Assembly: GCF_944393015.1 (NCBI RefSeq)
Contig: NZ_CALXYQ010000021.1
Span: 1-52,642 of the forward strand
DNA length: 52,642 nt
Direction: 5' to 3'
From: an uncultured Brachyspira sp.
GTDB lineage: Bacteria; Spirochaetota; Brachyspiria; Brachyspirales; Brachyspiraceae
Part shown: piece by piece, positions 27,402-39,005 of the stretch
How positions within the stretch are numbered: position 1 is the first letter of the stretch
Layout: each line of letters opens with the position of its first letter
Notes under the pieces: generated by a model
What the model was told of the DNA's origin: nothing
Database searches by the model: none
What the model saw: the letters and a program-made list of their open reading frames with translations, nothing else
Program-made: the position numbers and the translations under genes

Positions 27402-28433
27402 ATGATAAAAAAATATATTGTCTTAATTATTGTTGGAATAGTTTTAATGGTAAATATTTCTTATGGTATATCTCAAGATGAAAGAAATTTTTTGAATGCC
27501 TGCCATTATGGTTACATTGATATAATTGAAAAATTAATTGATAAAGTTAATATTAATGTTCAAGATGAAGAAAAAGGATATACTCCTTTAATGAATGCTA
27601 TAAGAGGAAGAAAAATAGAAACTGTTAAAATTTTATTAGAACATAATGCAGATGTTACTAAAATAAAAAGTAATAATGGAAGAAATGCTTTTTTCTGGGC
27701 TGCTGCTTTAGATGAACTTGAAATGTTAAAACTATTTGAAAAATATAATCCTGATTTTAATACTGTAGATAATGACGGTGCTACTGCTTTATTTTATGCT
27801 AGTAAAATAGAAACTATGGATTATCTAATAAAAAACGGTATTGATGTTAATAAAAAAGATATAACTGGAAGAACTGCTTTAATACAATATTCGTTAGCAT
27901 ACCAAAGCCAAAATATTGTAAGGTTTTTAATTGAAAACGGCGCAGATGTTAATGCTCAGGATAATGAAGGAATAACAACATTGATGTTTGCTGTCAAGGA
28001 TTATAATATTGAAATAGTAAATATGTGCTTATCAGCAAATGCCAATCTTCATATAAAAGACAAAGAAGGAAAAACAGCTTTATTTTATACATTATTATAT
28101 TTTTATGCTATAGATTATGGTAAAAATATGACATATAATATGTTTGGAAAAATTAATGCTGACATAAGTGAATTTATAACAGGGAATAGAAAAAAAGAAC
28201 AAGAAGAAGCAACTAAAAATGTTATTAAATTTGTAAAGCTATTAACAGATAATGGGGCAGATATCAATTCACAGGATAACAAAGGAAACACTTTATTAAT
28301 GTATGCTGTAACCTTTAAATATAAACCTCTTGTAGATGAGATATTAAAATTCAATCCTGATCTTAATATAAAAAATAAAGAAGGTAAAACAGCTAGTGAT
28401 ATAGCAAAGGAGTACGGTTATAAAATAGTATAA
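27402..28433 (+). CDS. Secreted ankyrin-repeat protein
   Basis: This 343-residue protein has a signal peptide (MIKKYIVLIIVGIVLMVNIS, cleavage probably before YGISQDER). About nine ankyrin repeats follow, visible as recurring GxTALxxA and LLxxGADVNxxDxxG motifs, for example IENGADVNAQDNEGITTLMF. One repeat is extended by an insertion around residues 230-270 (YAIDYGKNMTYNMFGK). It belongs to the same family as the broken gene just upstream but carries a standard, not a lipoprotein, signal. AGGAT precedes the ATG. Ankyrin arrays bind proteins; an exported location is inferred. The target is unknown. Confidence 0.88.
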   Translation: MIKKYIVLIIVGIVLMVNISYGISQDERNFLNACHYGYIDIIEKLIDKVNINVQDEEKGYTPLMNAIRGRKIETVKILLEHNADVTKIKSNNGRNAFFWAAALDELEMLKLFEKYNPDFNTVDNDGATALFYASKIETMDYLIKNGIDVNKKDITGRTALIQYSLAYQSQNIVRFLIENGADVNAQDNEGITTLMFAVKDYNIEIVNMCLSANANLHIKDKEGKTALFYTLLYFYAIDYGKNMTYNMFGKINADISEFITGNRKKEQEEATKNVIKFVKLLTDNGADINSQDNKGNTLLMYAVTFKYKPLVDEILKFNPDLNIKNKEGKTASDIAKEYGYKIV

Positions 28434-28494
28434 TATTGAATGTTTTATAAATTTGTAATATTTATGTTTTAATTTATATATAAGGATAAGAAAA

Positions 28495-28825
28495 AATTAA
28501 AACTATATATAACTAATAAAAAACTTGTGAGTGTAGTAAAAAATAAATTTTTTATATATAATAAAAAATGTAGGTAAGACACACTTGCGGGTGGCATAAC
28601 AACAAAATAAAAAATTACAAGATTTTGAAAATTATATATAACAAAAAAGTGAGCCGAGCACAGACGTGCTTATTCACTACTTTAAGGCGACCAGGTAGGC
28701 ACTTTCAGTGGGCGACCAAGTAGGCACCCTTTGGGTGACATAACAACAACCAAGCGAGCCGAAGCCAGCTAGTGAGTTTACTCACTAGCTTATTTAAGGC
28801 GTAGGCGAGCATAGCAACAACAGGA
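28495..28825. repeat. Mosaic hairpin repeat cluster before SH3 protein 1
   Basis: This gene-free stretch is composed of recurring pieces: ACTTGTGAGTGTA...TTTTTTATATA (28525-28562, also near 31826); D units at 28570-28604 and 28720-28750 (GTAGGC...CACC-loop-GGTG-ACATAACAACAA); AAGTGAGCCGAGC; and an 10-bp stem AGCTAGTGAG-TTTA-CTCACTAGCT (about 28771-28794). It ends in GGCGAGCATAGCAACAACAGGAG, so the last element overlaps the ribosome-binding site of the next gene. Confidence 0.65.
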
Positions 28826-28834
28826 GTTATTACA

Positions 28835-29704
28835 ATGAAAAAAATTATTTTATTTCTTTTAAGCATTAATTTTTTATGGGCATTTCCACCTAGTGAAGCA
28901 TATTTTTCTGAACTTTTAAGCGATGATGGTAAAGTGACAAAAAATACACTTAAAGCCTATAATGTAGAAAGTTATGGTATTGTTTATTTTGATGGAGAGA
29001 TTACATTAACAGGAGTTCTTGAAAGATCTGATAATTATGATATGGGAAATAATTATACTGCTTTGAGATTTTATCCTGATAATAATGTAGATCTTCCTTT
29101 TTTATACGTTTCATCTGAAATGGATTTGAAAAATCAAGGTGCTTCTAAATATGGTGATTCTTGGGATTTTAGCGGTGTTGAATTTGACAGATTGGAATTC
29201 GGTGTTTTATTAAAAAATATTGAAGTAAAATTACCAGAACCTTTGAATAAAAGATTTTTAGGTGCTGCTGCTGTAAGAGCAGAAATAACAATAAAAAATT
29301 ATCATTTTTACGGAGAAGGTGAAGCATCTAGAGAGGCTTACGGTGATATTGTAGGTTTTAAGGCTTTAGGTGATGTAGAAACAGAGTATTTTAGTAAAAA
29401 TAATTATAATTCAGGAGATGTTCATTACAACGAACTTCAATATAATTCTAAAGATGATTATGTGAATATAAGAGATAAAGCAAATGGAAAAATAATAGGA
29501 AAGATTTTGAAAAGAGATATGATTTATAATGGGGGAATTTTATTATCTATCAATGGAGAAGGTATTGATTATGAGAATTATCAAGATATCGAAACAAAGT
29601 GGCTTGAAGTATTTTATCTTCCTCCAGAGGCTGAAGACGGAAAAGATGCAATTCATGGCTTTGTGCATGGTTCACAGATAAAACTTGAAAACGGAGGCTA
29701 TTAA
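28835..29704 (+). CDS. Secreted protein with C-terminal SH3-like domain, copy 1
   Basis: This 289-residue protein has a signal peptide (MKKIILFLLSINFLWA, cleavage before FPPSEAYF). The central region (about 30-190) is of unknown fold and contains ITLTGVLERSDN and PEPLNKRFLGAAAVRAE blocks. The C-terminus has a bacterial SH3-like domain with DDYVNIRDKANGKIIGKILK (VNIR is the usual SH3b start) and WLEVFYLPP...IHGFVHGSQI. Such domains bind peptidoglycan or short peptides. AGGAG lies before the ATG. It is one of two tandem copies (the second at 29989) about 1,154 bp apart, each preceded by the same mosaic repeat. An envelope-associated role is inferred. Confidence 0.8.
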   Translation: MKKIILFLLSINFLWAFPPSEAYFSELLSDDGKVTKNTLKAYNVESYGIVYFDGEITLTGVLERSDNYDMGNNYTALRFYPDNNVDLPFLYVSSEMDLKNQGASKYGDSWDFSGVEFDRLEFGVLLKNIEVKLPEPLNKRFLGAAAVRAEITIKNYHFYGEGEASREAYGDIVGFKALGDVETEYFSKNNYNSGDVHYNELQYNSKDDYVNIRDKANGKIIGKILKRDMIYNGGILLSINGEGIDYENYQDIETKWLEVFYLPPEAEDGKDAIHGFVHGSQIKLENGGY

Positions 29705-29980
29705 AAGAGCATAGCAACAGAATAAAAAATTACGAGCTTTTGAAAATTATATTAATAAAAAAGTGAGCCGACCGACACTCTGTGTGCCGTAGGCAAGGTA
29801 CCTTTGGTAAGCAGCCAGTAACTTTAGTTGCTGGCTTATATTAGCGACCAAGTAGGCACCTTCGGTGGGCGACCGGGTAGGCACCCTTTGGGTGACATAG
29901 CAACAACCAAGCGAGCCAAGCCAGTGAATAAGTTTACTTATTCACTACTTTAAGGCGAGGCGAGCATAGCAACAATAGGA
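29705..29980. repeat. Mosaic hairpin repeat cluster between the SH3 copies
   Basis: A gene-free 284-bp gap. It contains AAGTGAGCCGACCGACACTCTG, the GCCAGTAACTTTAGTTGCTGGC hairpin (about 29814-29837), a D unit at 29877-29907 and the stem AGTGAATAAG-TTTA-CTTATTCACT (about 29924-29947), then GGCGAGCATAGCAACAATAGGAG. It is clearly related in order and sequence to the cluster at 28.6-28.8 kb but not collinear with it: the variable stem differs while its flanks are conserved. Confidence 0.65.
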
Positions 29981-29988
29981 GTTATTCA

Positions 29989-30816
29989 ATGAAGAAAATT
30001 ATTTTGTTTCTTTTAAGCATTAATTTCTTATGGGCATTTCCGCCTAGTGAAGCGTATTTTTCTGAACTTTTAAGCGATAATGGTAAAGTAACAAAAAATA
30101 CACTTAAACTAAAAAAAATTGATGGCGGCAATTATTCTGCTTATTTTGATGGTGAAATTACATTAACAGGAGTTCTTGAAAGATCTGATAATTCTGATGT
30201 TGATACTATTTATAGTGCTTTAAGATTTTATCCTGATAATAATATTGATTTGCCTTTTTTATTTAGTCTAGTTAGTGCAGATTCCTATAATATAGATGAT
30301 TATAAAGAATTTGAAAGATTAGACTTCGGTGTTTTATTAGAAAATATTAAAGTAAAATTACCAGAACCTTTGAATAAAAGATTTTTAGGTGCTGCTGCTG
30401 TAAGGGCGGAGGTAACAATAAGAAATTATTCTATTTTTTGTGAAGGTGAAGCAGGAAGAGAGGCTTATGGAGAGCTTGTAAATTTCAAACTATTAGGAGA
30501 TATTAAAACAGAGTATTTTGATAAGTATGATTATGAATTTAAAGGAGAAGCTATTTATAGTATTCTTGAATATAATTCTAAAGATGATTATGTGAATATA
30601 AGAGATAAAGCAAATGGAAAAATAATAGGAAAGATTTTGAAAAAAGATATGATTAATAATGGGGGACTTTTATTATTAGTTGATATTAACGGCGATTTAA
30701 GTGATTGGGAAAAAAACTGGATTGAAGTGTATTACTTACCTCCTGATGATAATGACAGCAAAGGTACGATTCATGGTTTTGTTCATGGTTCGCAGATAAA
30801 AACTAGATATAATTAA
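29989..30816 (+). CDS. Secreted protein with C-terminal SH3-like domain, copy 2
   Basis: This 275-residue paralogue of the preceding gene has a nearly identical signal peptide and first 35 residues (MKKIILFLLSINFLWAFPPS). The PEPLNKRFLGAAAVRAE block and SH3-like core DDYVNIRDKANGKIIGKILK are also nearly identical. The two segments between these (residues 36-100 and 150-185) differ markedly and are shorter here. The conserved-variable-conserved pattern suggests either gene conversion at the ends or selection for variety in the middle. AGGAG lies before the ATG. A strong promoter and the Rpn nuclease gene follow 47 nt later. Confidence 0.8.
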   Translation: MKKIILFLLSINFLWAFPPSEAYFSELLSDNGKVTKNTLKLKKIDGGNYSAYFDGEITLTGVLERSDNSDVDTIYSALRFYPDNNIDLPFLFSLVSADSYNIDDYKEFERLDFGVLLENIKVKLPEPLNKRFLGAAAVRAEVTIRNYSIFCEGEAGREAYGELVNFKLLGDIKTEYFDKYDYEFKGEAIYSILEYNSKDDYVNIRDKANGKIIGKILKKDMINNGGLLLLVDINGDLSDWEKNWIEVYYLPPDDNDSKGTIHGFVHGSQIKTRYN

Positions 30817-30828
30817 AACAATATAATT

Positions 30829-30857
30829 TTGACAATTTATATTAATTTTATTATAAT
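30829..30857 (+). promoter_or_regulatory. Consensus promoter for a predicted leaderless Rpn mRNA
   Basis: TTGACA (30829-30834), 17 bp, TATAAT (30852-30857) is a perfect sigma-70 match. Exactly 6 nt separate it from the ATG at 30864, so the start codon is expected to be the 5' end of the mRNA. Confidence 0.75.
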
Positions 30858-30863
30858 GTTTGT

Positions 30864-31727
30864 ATGATGGATAATGATTATAAAAGTATAAAATATTTTA
30901 ATACATTAAATGATTATTTTGTTAGATATCTTTTTTCTGATAAAGGAAGCGAGGCAATATTATTGGATTTTATTAATTCAATAATGCTTGACTCTGGAAT
31001 GAAGACTTTTAGAAGTGTAGAAATACTTACTCCTTTTAATTATAAGGAAAATTATGAAGATAAAGAAATCATAACAGATGTAAAATGTATAACTCAAAAT
31101 GGTTCAGTTGTTATAATAGAGATTCAGCTTCAAGGTAATTCAAGGTTTCCAGAGCGCATACTTTATTATTGGTCTTATAATTACAGTAAACTTTTAAAGC
31201 AGGGTGAAAAGTATGATGCTCTAACTCCTGTAATAAGTATTAATCTTCTTAATTTTAATTTAGATGATTCAGCAAATATTCATTCCTGTTATATGATTTA
31301 TGATACAGTTAATCAAAGATTATTAACAGACCATTTACAAATACATATAATTGAAGTGAAAAAATTTAAATGCAATTTATTAAAACCAGATTTAGATTGC
31401 TGGCTTAAATTTTTTACTATGAAAGAAAATGATAATAAGGAGGCTATTATGTCAGAAATAGTAAAAGAAAAACCTATAATGGAAGAAGTGCAAAGAAGAT
31501 ATAATAACTTCATTAAAGACAGACTAATGATGAATGAATATGATAAAAGACAAGTATATTTATATGGAAATCAAATAATGCTTGAAGAAGAGCGAAGACT
31601 AGGAATTGAAGAAGGTGAAAAAAACAAAGCAATATCTATAGCTAGTAATTTAAAAAAAGCCGGCATCGATATAAAAATAATTAGTGAAAATACAGGATTG
31701 AGTATAGAAGAAATAGAAAAATTGTAA
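30864..31727 (+). CDS. Rpn-family PD-(D/E)XK nuclease, copy 1
   Basis: This 287-residue protein belongs to the Rpn/PDDEXK_2 family, often labelled recombination-promoting nuclease or putative transposase. The nuclease core is D72 in ITDVKC and E86-I87-Q88 in VVIIEIQL, the family's D...ExQ active site. The opening YFNTLNDYFVRYLF motif and the middle YYWSYNYSKLLKQGEKY block are typical. A helical C-terminal part ends in a charged IEEGEKNKAISIASNLKKAG coil. Rpn proteins cut DNA and have been linked to recombination and, in some cases, phage resistance. No Shine-Dalgarno site exists. A second copy is at 44742-45596 on the other strand. Confidence 0.85.
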   Translation: MMDNDYKSIKYFNTLNDYFVRYLFSDKGSEAILLDFINSIMLDSGMKTFRSVEILTPFNYKENYEDKEIITDVKCITQNGSVVIIEIQLQGNSRFPERILYYWSYNYSKLLKQGEKYDALTPVISINLLNFNLDDSANIHSCYMIYDTVNQRLLTDHLQIHIIEVKKFKCNLLKPDLDCWLKFFTMKENDNKEAIMSEIVKEKPIMEEVQRRYNNFIKDRLMMNEYDKRQVYLYGNQIMLEEERRLGIEEGEKNKAISIASNLKKAGIDIKIISENTGLSIEEIEKL

Positions 31728-31799
31728 GTTTATAAATGTTAGTATTTGATGAAAAGTATGCGGATATAATAAATTAAAAAATAACATAACAATAATAAA

Positions 31800-32215
31800 A
31801 AATTAAAACCATATAGAACTAACAAAAACTTGTGAGTGTATTAACGAATAAGTTTTTTATATAAAATAAAAAAGCTAGCCGACGAAGTCCTCTATGATGT
31901 CGGTAAGGCACCATTACGGGGGCATAATAACAACCAAGTGAGCCGGCCGACACTCTGTGTGCAGGACTAAGTCCACCTCGCGAAGCGTGCCGACGAAGTC
32001 CACCTTATGGTGTCGGCAGATGTAGGCAAGACACCATTAAAGGCGGCATAGCAACAGAATAAAAAATTACGAGCTTTTGAAAATTATATTAATAAAAAAG
32101 TGAGCCGACCGAGTAGGTACCTTTACAGGTGACATAGCAACAACCAAGTGAGCCGGAGCAGCCAGTAACTTTAGTTGCTGGCTTATATTAGTGTAGGCGA
32201 ACCTAATAATAGGAA
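31800..32215. repeat. Mosaic hairpin repeat cluster between Rpn and DUF4234 genes
   Basis: A gene-free 490-bp gap. It contains ACTTGTGAGTGTATTAACG (about 31829), three D units (31902-31934, 32022-32056, 32113-32144), short stem-loops such as CACCTTATGGTG, and the GCCAGTAACTTTAGTTGCTGGC hairpin near 32160. Also present is the phrase AAAAAATTACGAGCTTTTG (about 32060) which recurs near 29728. The last element reaches to the ribosome-binding region of the DUF4234 gene. Confidence 0.65.
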
Positions 32216-32220
32216 ACAAT

Positions 32221-32787
32221 ATGAATATAGGTGCTGTAAGATCAATTCCTACAATGTTTATTCTAAACTTCTTTACTTTAGGAATATACCATTACTATTG
32301 GATTTATTATATTACTTTAGAAGTGCAGAATTTTACCAAAAGAAAAGATATATCTCCTTCATTAGAACTTTTACTTAGTATTATTACATGCAATCTTTAC
32401 AGCGTATTTTGGTATAATAAATACGGAAACATTATTCATAAAGAAATAGCTTTAAAAATTGATGAAAACGATAAAAATGATGTCACTCAAATAAGTATGG
32501 TTTCATTTATTATTGTATTATTTGTAGGTATGCCAATTATAGGGGGATTAATATTTGCTTTTGTTATGGGAGTATTGCTAAGCGGTATGTCAGTACTTTA
32601 CGGAGGAGCTTATAATAGTTTTACTTTGAATCCTGAAGTATTATTAGTATTTGCTGGTACTATATTGGCACTCATTATTATTATTCTAGTAATTACTGCT
32701 ATGCTGCTTATTCCTGATATTATTGTGCAAAAGAAATTAAATACTATATGGACAAAAGTAAAAGAACTTCATTATAATAAAAATTAA
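32221..32787 (+). CDS. DUF4234-like membrane protein
   Basis: This 188-residue protein has about four to five membrane helices. The N-terminal segment FFTLGIYHYYWIYYITLEVQ and the repeated TCNLYSVFWYNKYG block (turn-Tyr-x-x-x-W) are typical of DUF4234 proteins, whose function is unknown. AGGAAA lies before the ATG. Immediately after the TAA stop (32785-32787) the sequence switches to a fragment that matches the 3' end of the gene at 46167-46430. This is the junction of a long duplication. The gene itself is intact. Confidence 0.7.
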   Translation: MNIGAVRSIPTMFILNFFTLGIYHYYWIYYITLEVQNFTKRKDISPSLELLLSIITCNLYSVFWYNKYGNIIHKEIALKIDENDKNDVTQISMVSFIIVLFVGMPIIGGLIFAFVMGVLLSGMSVLYGGAYNSFTLNPEVLLVFAGTILALIIIILVITAMLLIPDIIVQKKLNTIWTKVKELHYNKN

Positions 32788-33171
32788 TGAAGATAAAGTC
32801 TGGGATATTAAATAGCGGCAAAGATTGATTATATTTGTAACTATTCCTAAATAAATAAATTTTATGTGCTTTTGCAACTTTGACGAAGTCCGCAGAGCGT
32901 ATGCCATGAAAAAGTTGATAAAAAATAAGTTTAAAATTTTTTATTTATATATACTTTCATCTAAACTTTTATATTTTATTCTAAAATTAGAATTTTAATA
33001 AAGATAAAAAATTTAAATGTCTGGGTTTGGGAATGAATCTTTTCTAATTCCCCGCCATTTATATTTTTTTTCTTTATTCTGTTATTTTTGTTTTTTATTT
33101 CTTTATTGTTTTAAAATAAATGTTAATGCCCGCCCGAGTTTTATTTAAATTTATAATGCATTCACCGCACG
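32788..33171. repeat. Roughly 380-bp direct repeat, left copy (partner at 46403-46781)
   Basis: The stretch from TGAAGATAAAGTCTGGG to CACCGCACG is nearly identical to 46403-46781. It includes the last codons of the small membrane-protein gene at 46167 (DKVWDIK-stop, at about 32794-32814), the C-type hairpin at 32868-32930, and module A. Similarity ends inside the left terminal repeat of module B. The two copies are in the same orientation, 13.6 kb apart. Confidence 0.85.
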
Positions 33172-33600
33172 TAGAATATTATTATATTATTAAGTATATT
33201 TATCAATTACAATTATCATTATATATAGAATTTTACTTACCCTGCGTTAATAAAAATTAATAGTCTAATAACATCTAGGGTGGGTATTAAAATAGCAGTG
33301 TAAAATAATAAAATAAAATATCATAAAAATAACAGTTAAGATTTTAAATGTAGAGGGTGGGGAGTTAGAATAAAATTTTGTTTTTAAATCTTTTCTAATT
33401 CCCGCCCTTTATGTTTTATTGCCTTATTCTGTTATTTCTATTTTTTGTTCCTTTATTGTTTAAAAAGAAATGTTAACGCCCACCCAAGCGATTTTTAAAT
33501 TTAAAATCTATTTAACGCACGATTAATGAATTTTAATTGTATGTGTAAATTATAATTAAGGATTATTTTATATTGTTAATTTTATTTAGCGTGCGGTATA
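33042..33600. repeat. Composite element A-B-A'-A-B before bgl cassette 1
   Basis: A at 33042-33140; B at 33161-33250 (CACCGCACG to ACCCTGCGTTA, one mismatch); A' at 33270-33370; A at 33389-33490; B at 33511-33598 (AACGCACG to AGCGTGCGG). A' and the following A form a large inverted repeat around TTAGAATAAAATTTTG. Bases 33352-33600 are read as identical to 38597-38845. No gene lies in the 32.8-33.7 kb gap. Confidence 0.85.
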
Positions 33601-33728
33601 GATATAATAAATTTAAACAAAATTTGTAGTACTTTTATACTTGTACTTTCGTATTGTTCTTGACTCTGTAGCGGGAAAAATAGCAATAAAAATTGACGAA
33701 ATTAAAAATTGAAAAAATAAAAATAATT

Positions 33729-33757
33729 TTGAAAAAAATACATATATATGTTATATT
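33729..33757 (+). promoter_or_regulatory. Promoter of bgl cassette 1
   Basis: TTGAAA (33729-33734), 17 bp, TATATT (33752-33757). The expected start is about 10 nt before the RAT hairpin, the normal arrangement for BglG/LicT-controlled leaders. Confidence 0.65.
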
Positions 33758-33774
33758 TCTTTCAAAATTAATAA

Positions 33775-33858
33775 GGCTTGCTACTGTTAAATCAGGCAAT
33801 ACCAAACAATTGTTATAAGCTATATATTATAGCTATACTATTTTGTTTGGTTTTTTTT
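33775..33858 (+). promoter_or_regulatory. RAT antiterminator site overlapping an intrinsic terminator (cassette 1, antiterminator gene)
   Basis: RAT-like sequence 33775-33803 (GGCTTGCTACTG...CAGGCAATACC) matches the BglG/LicT target pattern GGnTTGnnACTG-loop-CAGGCAAnACC. Its last bases, ACC, are the first of the terminator stem ACCAAACAA (33801-33809), which pairs with TTGTTTGGT (33843-33851) and is followed by a T-run. The two folds are mutually exclusive, so antiterminator binding should let transcription proceed. Confidence 0.85.
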
Positions 33859-33885
33859 GCAATTTTTATATTTTGGTGGCAAATA

Positions 33886-34712
33886 ATGATTATTAAAAAA
33901 ATTTTAAATAATAATGTAGTTACTTCAACTAGCGAAAATGGGCAGGAAATAATTGTTGTTGGAAACGGAATAGGATGGAAACAAAAAGTAGGACAAGAAA
34001 TTGAAGATAGTAAAATAGAAAAAATTTTTCGTATGGAACTGCATCTTCAACAGCTAAACTAAAACAGCTTTTTATAGAAGTAAAAATAGAATCAATAAAT
34101 GCTAGTACCGAAATTATAGAATATGCCAAAAAAATCTAAATAAAGATTTAAATAAAAATATATATATTACATTGACGGACCATATTGATTTTGCAATAGA
34201 GCGTTTTGAGAGAGGAATTGAGTTTAAAAATGTACTTTATTGGGAAATACGTAAGATATATAAAAAAGAGTTTGAAATTGGTCAATATGCTTTGAATATA
34301 ATAGAGAAGCATTTTGGTGTAAGATTACCGGAAGAAGAGGTAGCTGCTTATAGCAACTTATATTATAAATGCTGAATTTGACGGCAATATGTCTCATACA
34401 GAATCAATGATACGTATTGTTAAAAAAGCAATAAATGTGGTAAGTCTTTTTGTTGGTAAGCAATTAGATGAGGATTCTTTGGATTATCAAAGATTTGTAA
34501 CTCATTTATTATTTTTTGCACAAAGAGTCATTGAGCAAAAATTTTTAGAGGTTAAATCAGACTGTTTAGTTGATACAATAAAAAAAGAGTATCCGCAAGA
34601 GTATAAATGTGCTAGAAAAATAGCTGATTTTGTCAGCAGAGAATATGATATAGAAATAGGAGATGAAGAAACAACTTTTTTGGCTGTACATATTATAAGA
34701 GTGATGTCATAA
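33886..34712 (+). pseudogene. BglG/LicT-family antiterminator, decayed copy
   Basis: The ATG at 33886 begins a CAT RNA-binding domain (MIIKKILNNNVV...GNGIGWKQKVGQEIE), followed by PRD1 and PRD2 in pieces. The frame breaks at least three times: near 34029-34042; in an A7 tract at 34128-34134 (one A short); and at 34347-34348 (one extra T in GCTTATAGC). Repaired, it reads ...YAKKNLNKDLNKNIYITLTDHI... then ALYIINAEFDGN. The PRD1 histidine expected in ALHIVNA is Tyr (ALYIINA). PRD2 is intact from 34389. It cannot make a full protein in the present sequence. Confidence 0.88.
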
Positions 34713-34743
34713 GGAAGATATCATAAAAAGTAAATAATATTTA

Positions 34744-34819
34744 GGACTTGTAACGATTAAATTCGGCAATATCCAGATTAAAAAGCAGAAAATCAATCTG
34801 TTTTTTGTCTGGATTTTTT
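34744..34819 (+). promoter_or_regulatory. RAT-like site and terminator before EIIBCA of cassette 1
   Basis: GGACTTGTAACG...CGGCAATATCC (34744-34774) resembles the RAT pattern. The terminator stem ATCCAGA (34771-34777) pairs with TCTGGAT (34808-34814), followed by a T-run. As in the first leader, the RAT tail and terminator stem share bases. It sits 64 nt before the EIIBCA start codon and so gives a second antitermination checkpoint inside the cassette. Confidence 0.7.
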
Positions 34820-34870
34820 GTTTAAAAACTTTTGTACAAGACTAAAAAATAATAGAATTTATAATTTTAA

Positions 34871-38244
<3,374 letters not shown>

Positions 38245-38298
38245 TTTATATTATTGTGTAGAGTTAATGAATTATTAATTTTTAAAGCGATAAACGAG

Positions 38299-38376
38299 TA
38301 GCTGGCAACTTTGAAGTAGGTTGTCAGCTATTTAGAAATAAAAAAATCGAGAGCCTATCAGCTTTAGCTGGTAGGG
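38299..38376 (+). terminator. Tandem hairpins after GH1 of cassette 1
   Basis: TAGCTGGCAAC pairs with GTTGTCAGCTA (38299-38330, one G-T). CCTATCAGCT pairs with AGCTGGTAGG (near 38354-38375), with an A-rich strand before and a T-run after a short spacer (TTTTTTTATA at about 38391). The same arrangement, with a different stem, follows the second GH1 gene (44338-44363). Confidence 0.5.
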
Positions 38377-38410
38377 ATATTAAAACGAGATTTTTTTATA
38401 TATAAATAAT

Positions 38411-38845
38411 AAGTTTATCGTTAGCAATAATAAAAATAAACTTATTTAAAATCATAATTTAAACTATATTAAAAAATTTATTTACCGTGCGTTAATAAAA
38501 ATTAATAGTCTAATAACAGCTTGGGTTGGTATTAAAATAACAGAGCGAAATAACAAAATAAAATATATTAAAAATAACAGTTAATATTTTAAATTTAGAG
38601 GGTGGGGAGTTAGAATAAAATTTTGTTTTTAAATCTTTTCTAATTCCCGCCCTTTATGTTTTATTGCCTTATTCTGTTATTTCTATTTTTTGTTCCTTTA
38701 TTGTTTAAAAAGAAATGTTAACGCCCACCCAAGCGATTTTTAAATTTAAAATCTATTTAACGCACGATTAATGAATTTTAATTGTATGTGTAAATTATAA
38801 TTAAGGATTATTTTATATTGTTAATTTTATTTAGCGTGCGGTATA
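38411..38845. repeat. Composite element (partial B)-A'-A-B after bgl cassette 1
   Basis: A left-truncated B ends at 38493 (ACCGTGCGTTA). A' at 38515-38615 starts with a variant TTGGGTTGG. A is at 38635-38736 and B at 38757-38844. Bases 38597-38845 are read as identical to 33352-33600 (249 bp, same orientation), so bgl cassette 1 lies between perfect direct repeats. The rest of the 38245-39005 gap is AT-rich and appears empty apart from the terminator hairpins. Confidence 0.85.
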
Positions 38846-39005
38846 AAAGTAGAAAATTTAAATAAAATTTGTGTCAGTAAAATCACAGTTTAAAATAAAA
38901 ATAAAACTTTTTAAGAAAATATTTTGTTTAAAAAAATAGTCAAAAAATGGAGAAACTTAATTTATAATAGATACTTCTAATATATAAAATTCCAAAGAGG
39001 TTTAT

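Noticed and set aside
30864-31727. Rpn genes as complete insertion sequences
   Set aside because: No terminal inverted repeats or target-site duplications could be recognised at either copy, and both have conserved own promoters; they look like resident genes.
27236-32200. Possible CRISPR array in the mosaic hairpin region
   Set aside because: The units are not evenly spaced, stems rather than spacers vary, the flanks differ in order between clusters and no cas genes are present.
33270-33370. G-quadruplex formed by the G-tracts of module A'
   Set aside because: There are only two short G-tract pairs separated by about 75 nt, so an intramolecular quadruplex is unlikely; not claimed.
33778-33885. 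N-terminal extension of the cassette 1 antiterminator (frame from 33778)
   Set aside because: This part covers the RAT and terminator sequence. Its hydrophobic translation is a by-product of the T-rich terminator; the CAT domain starts at 33886.
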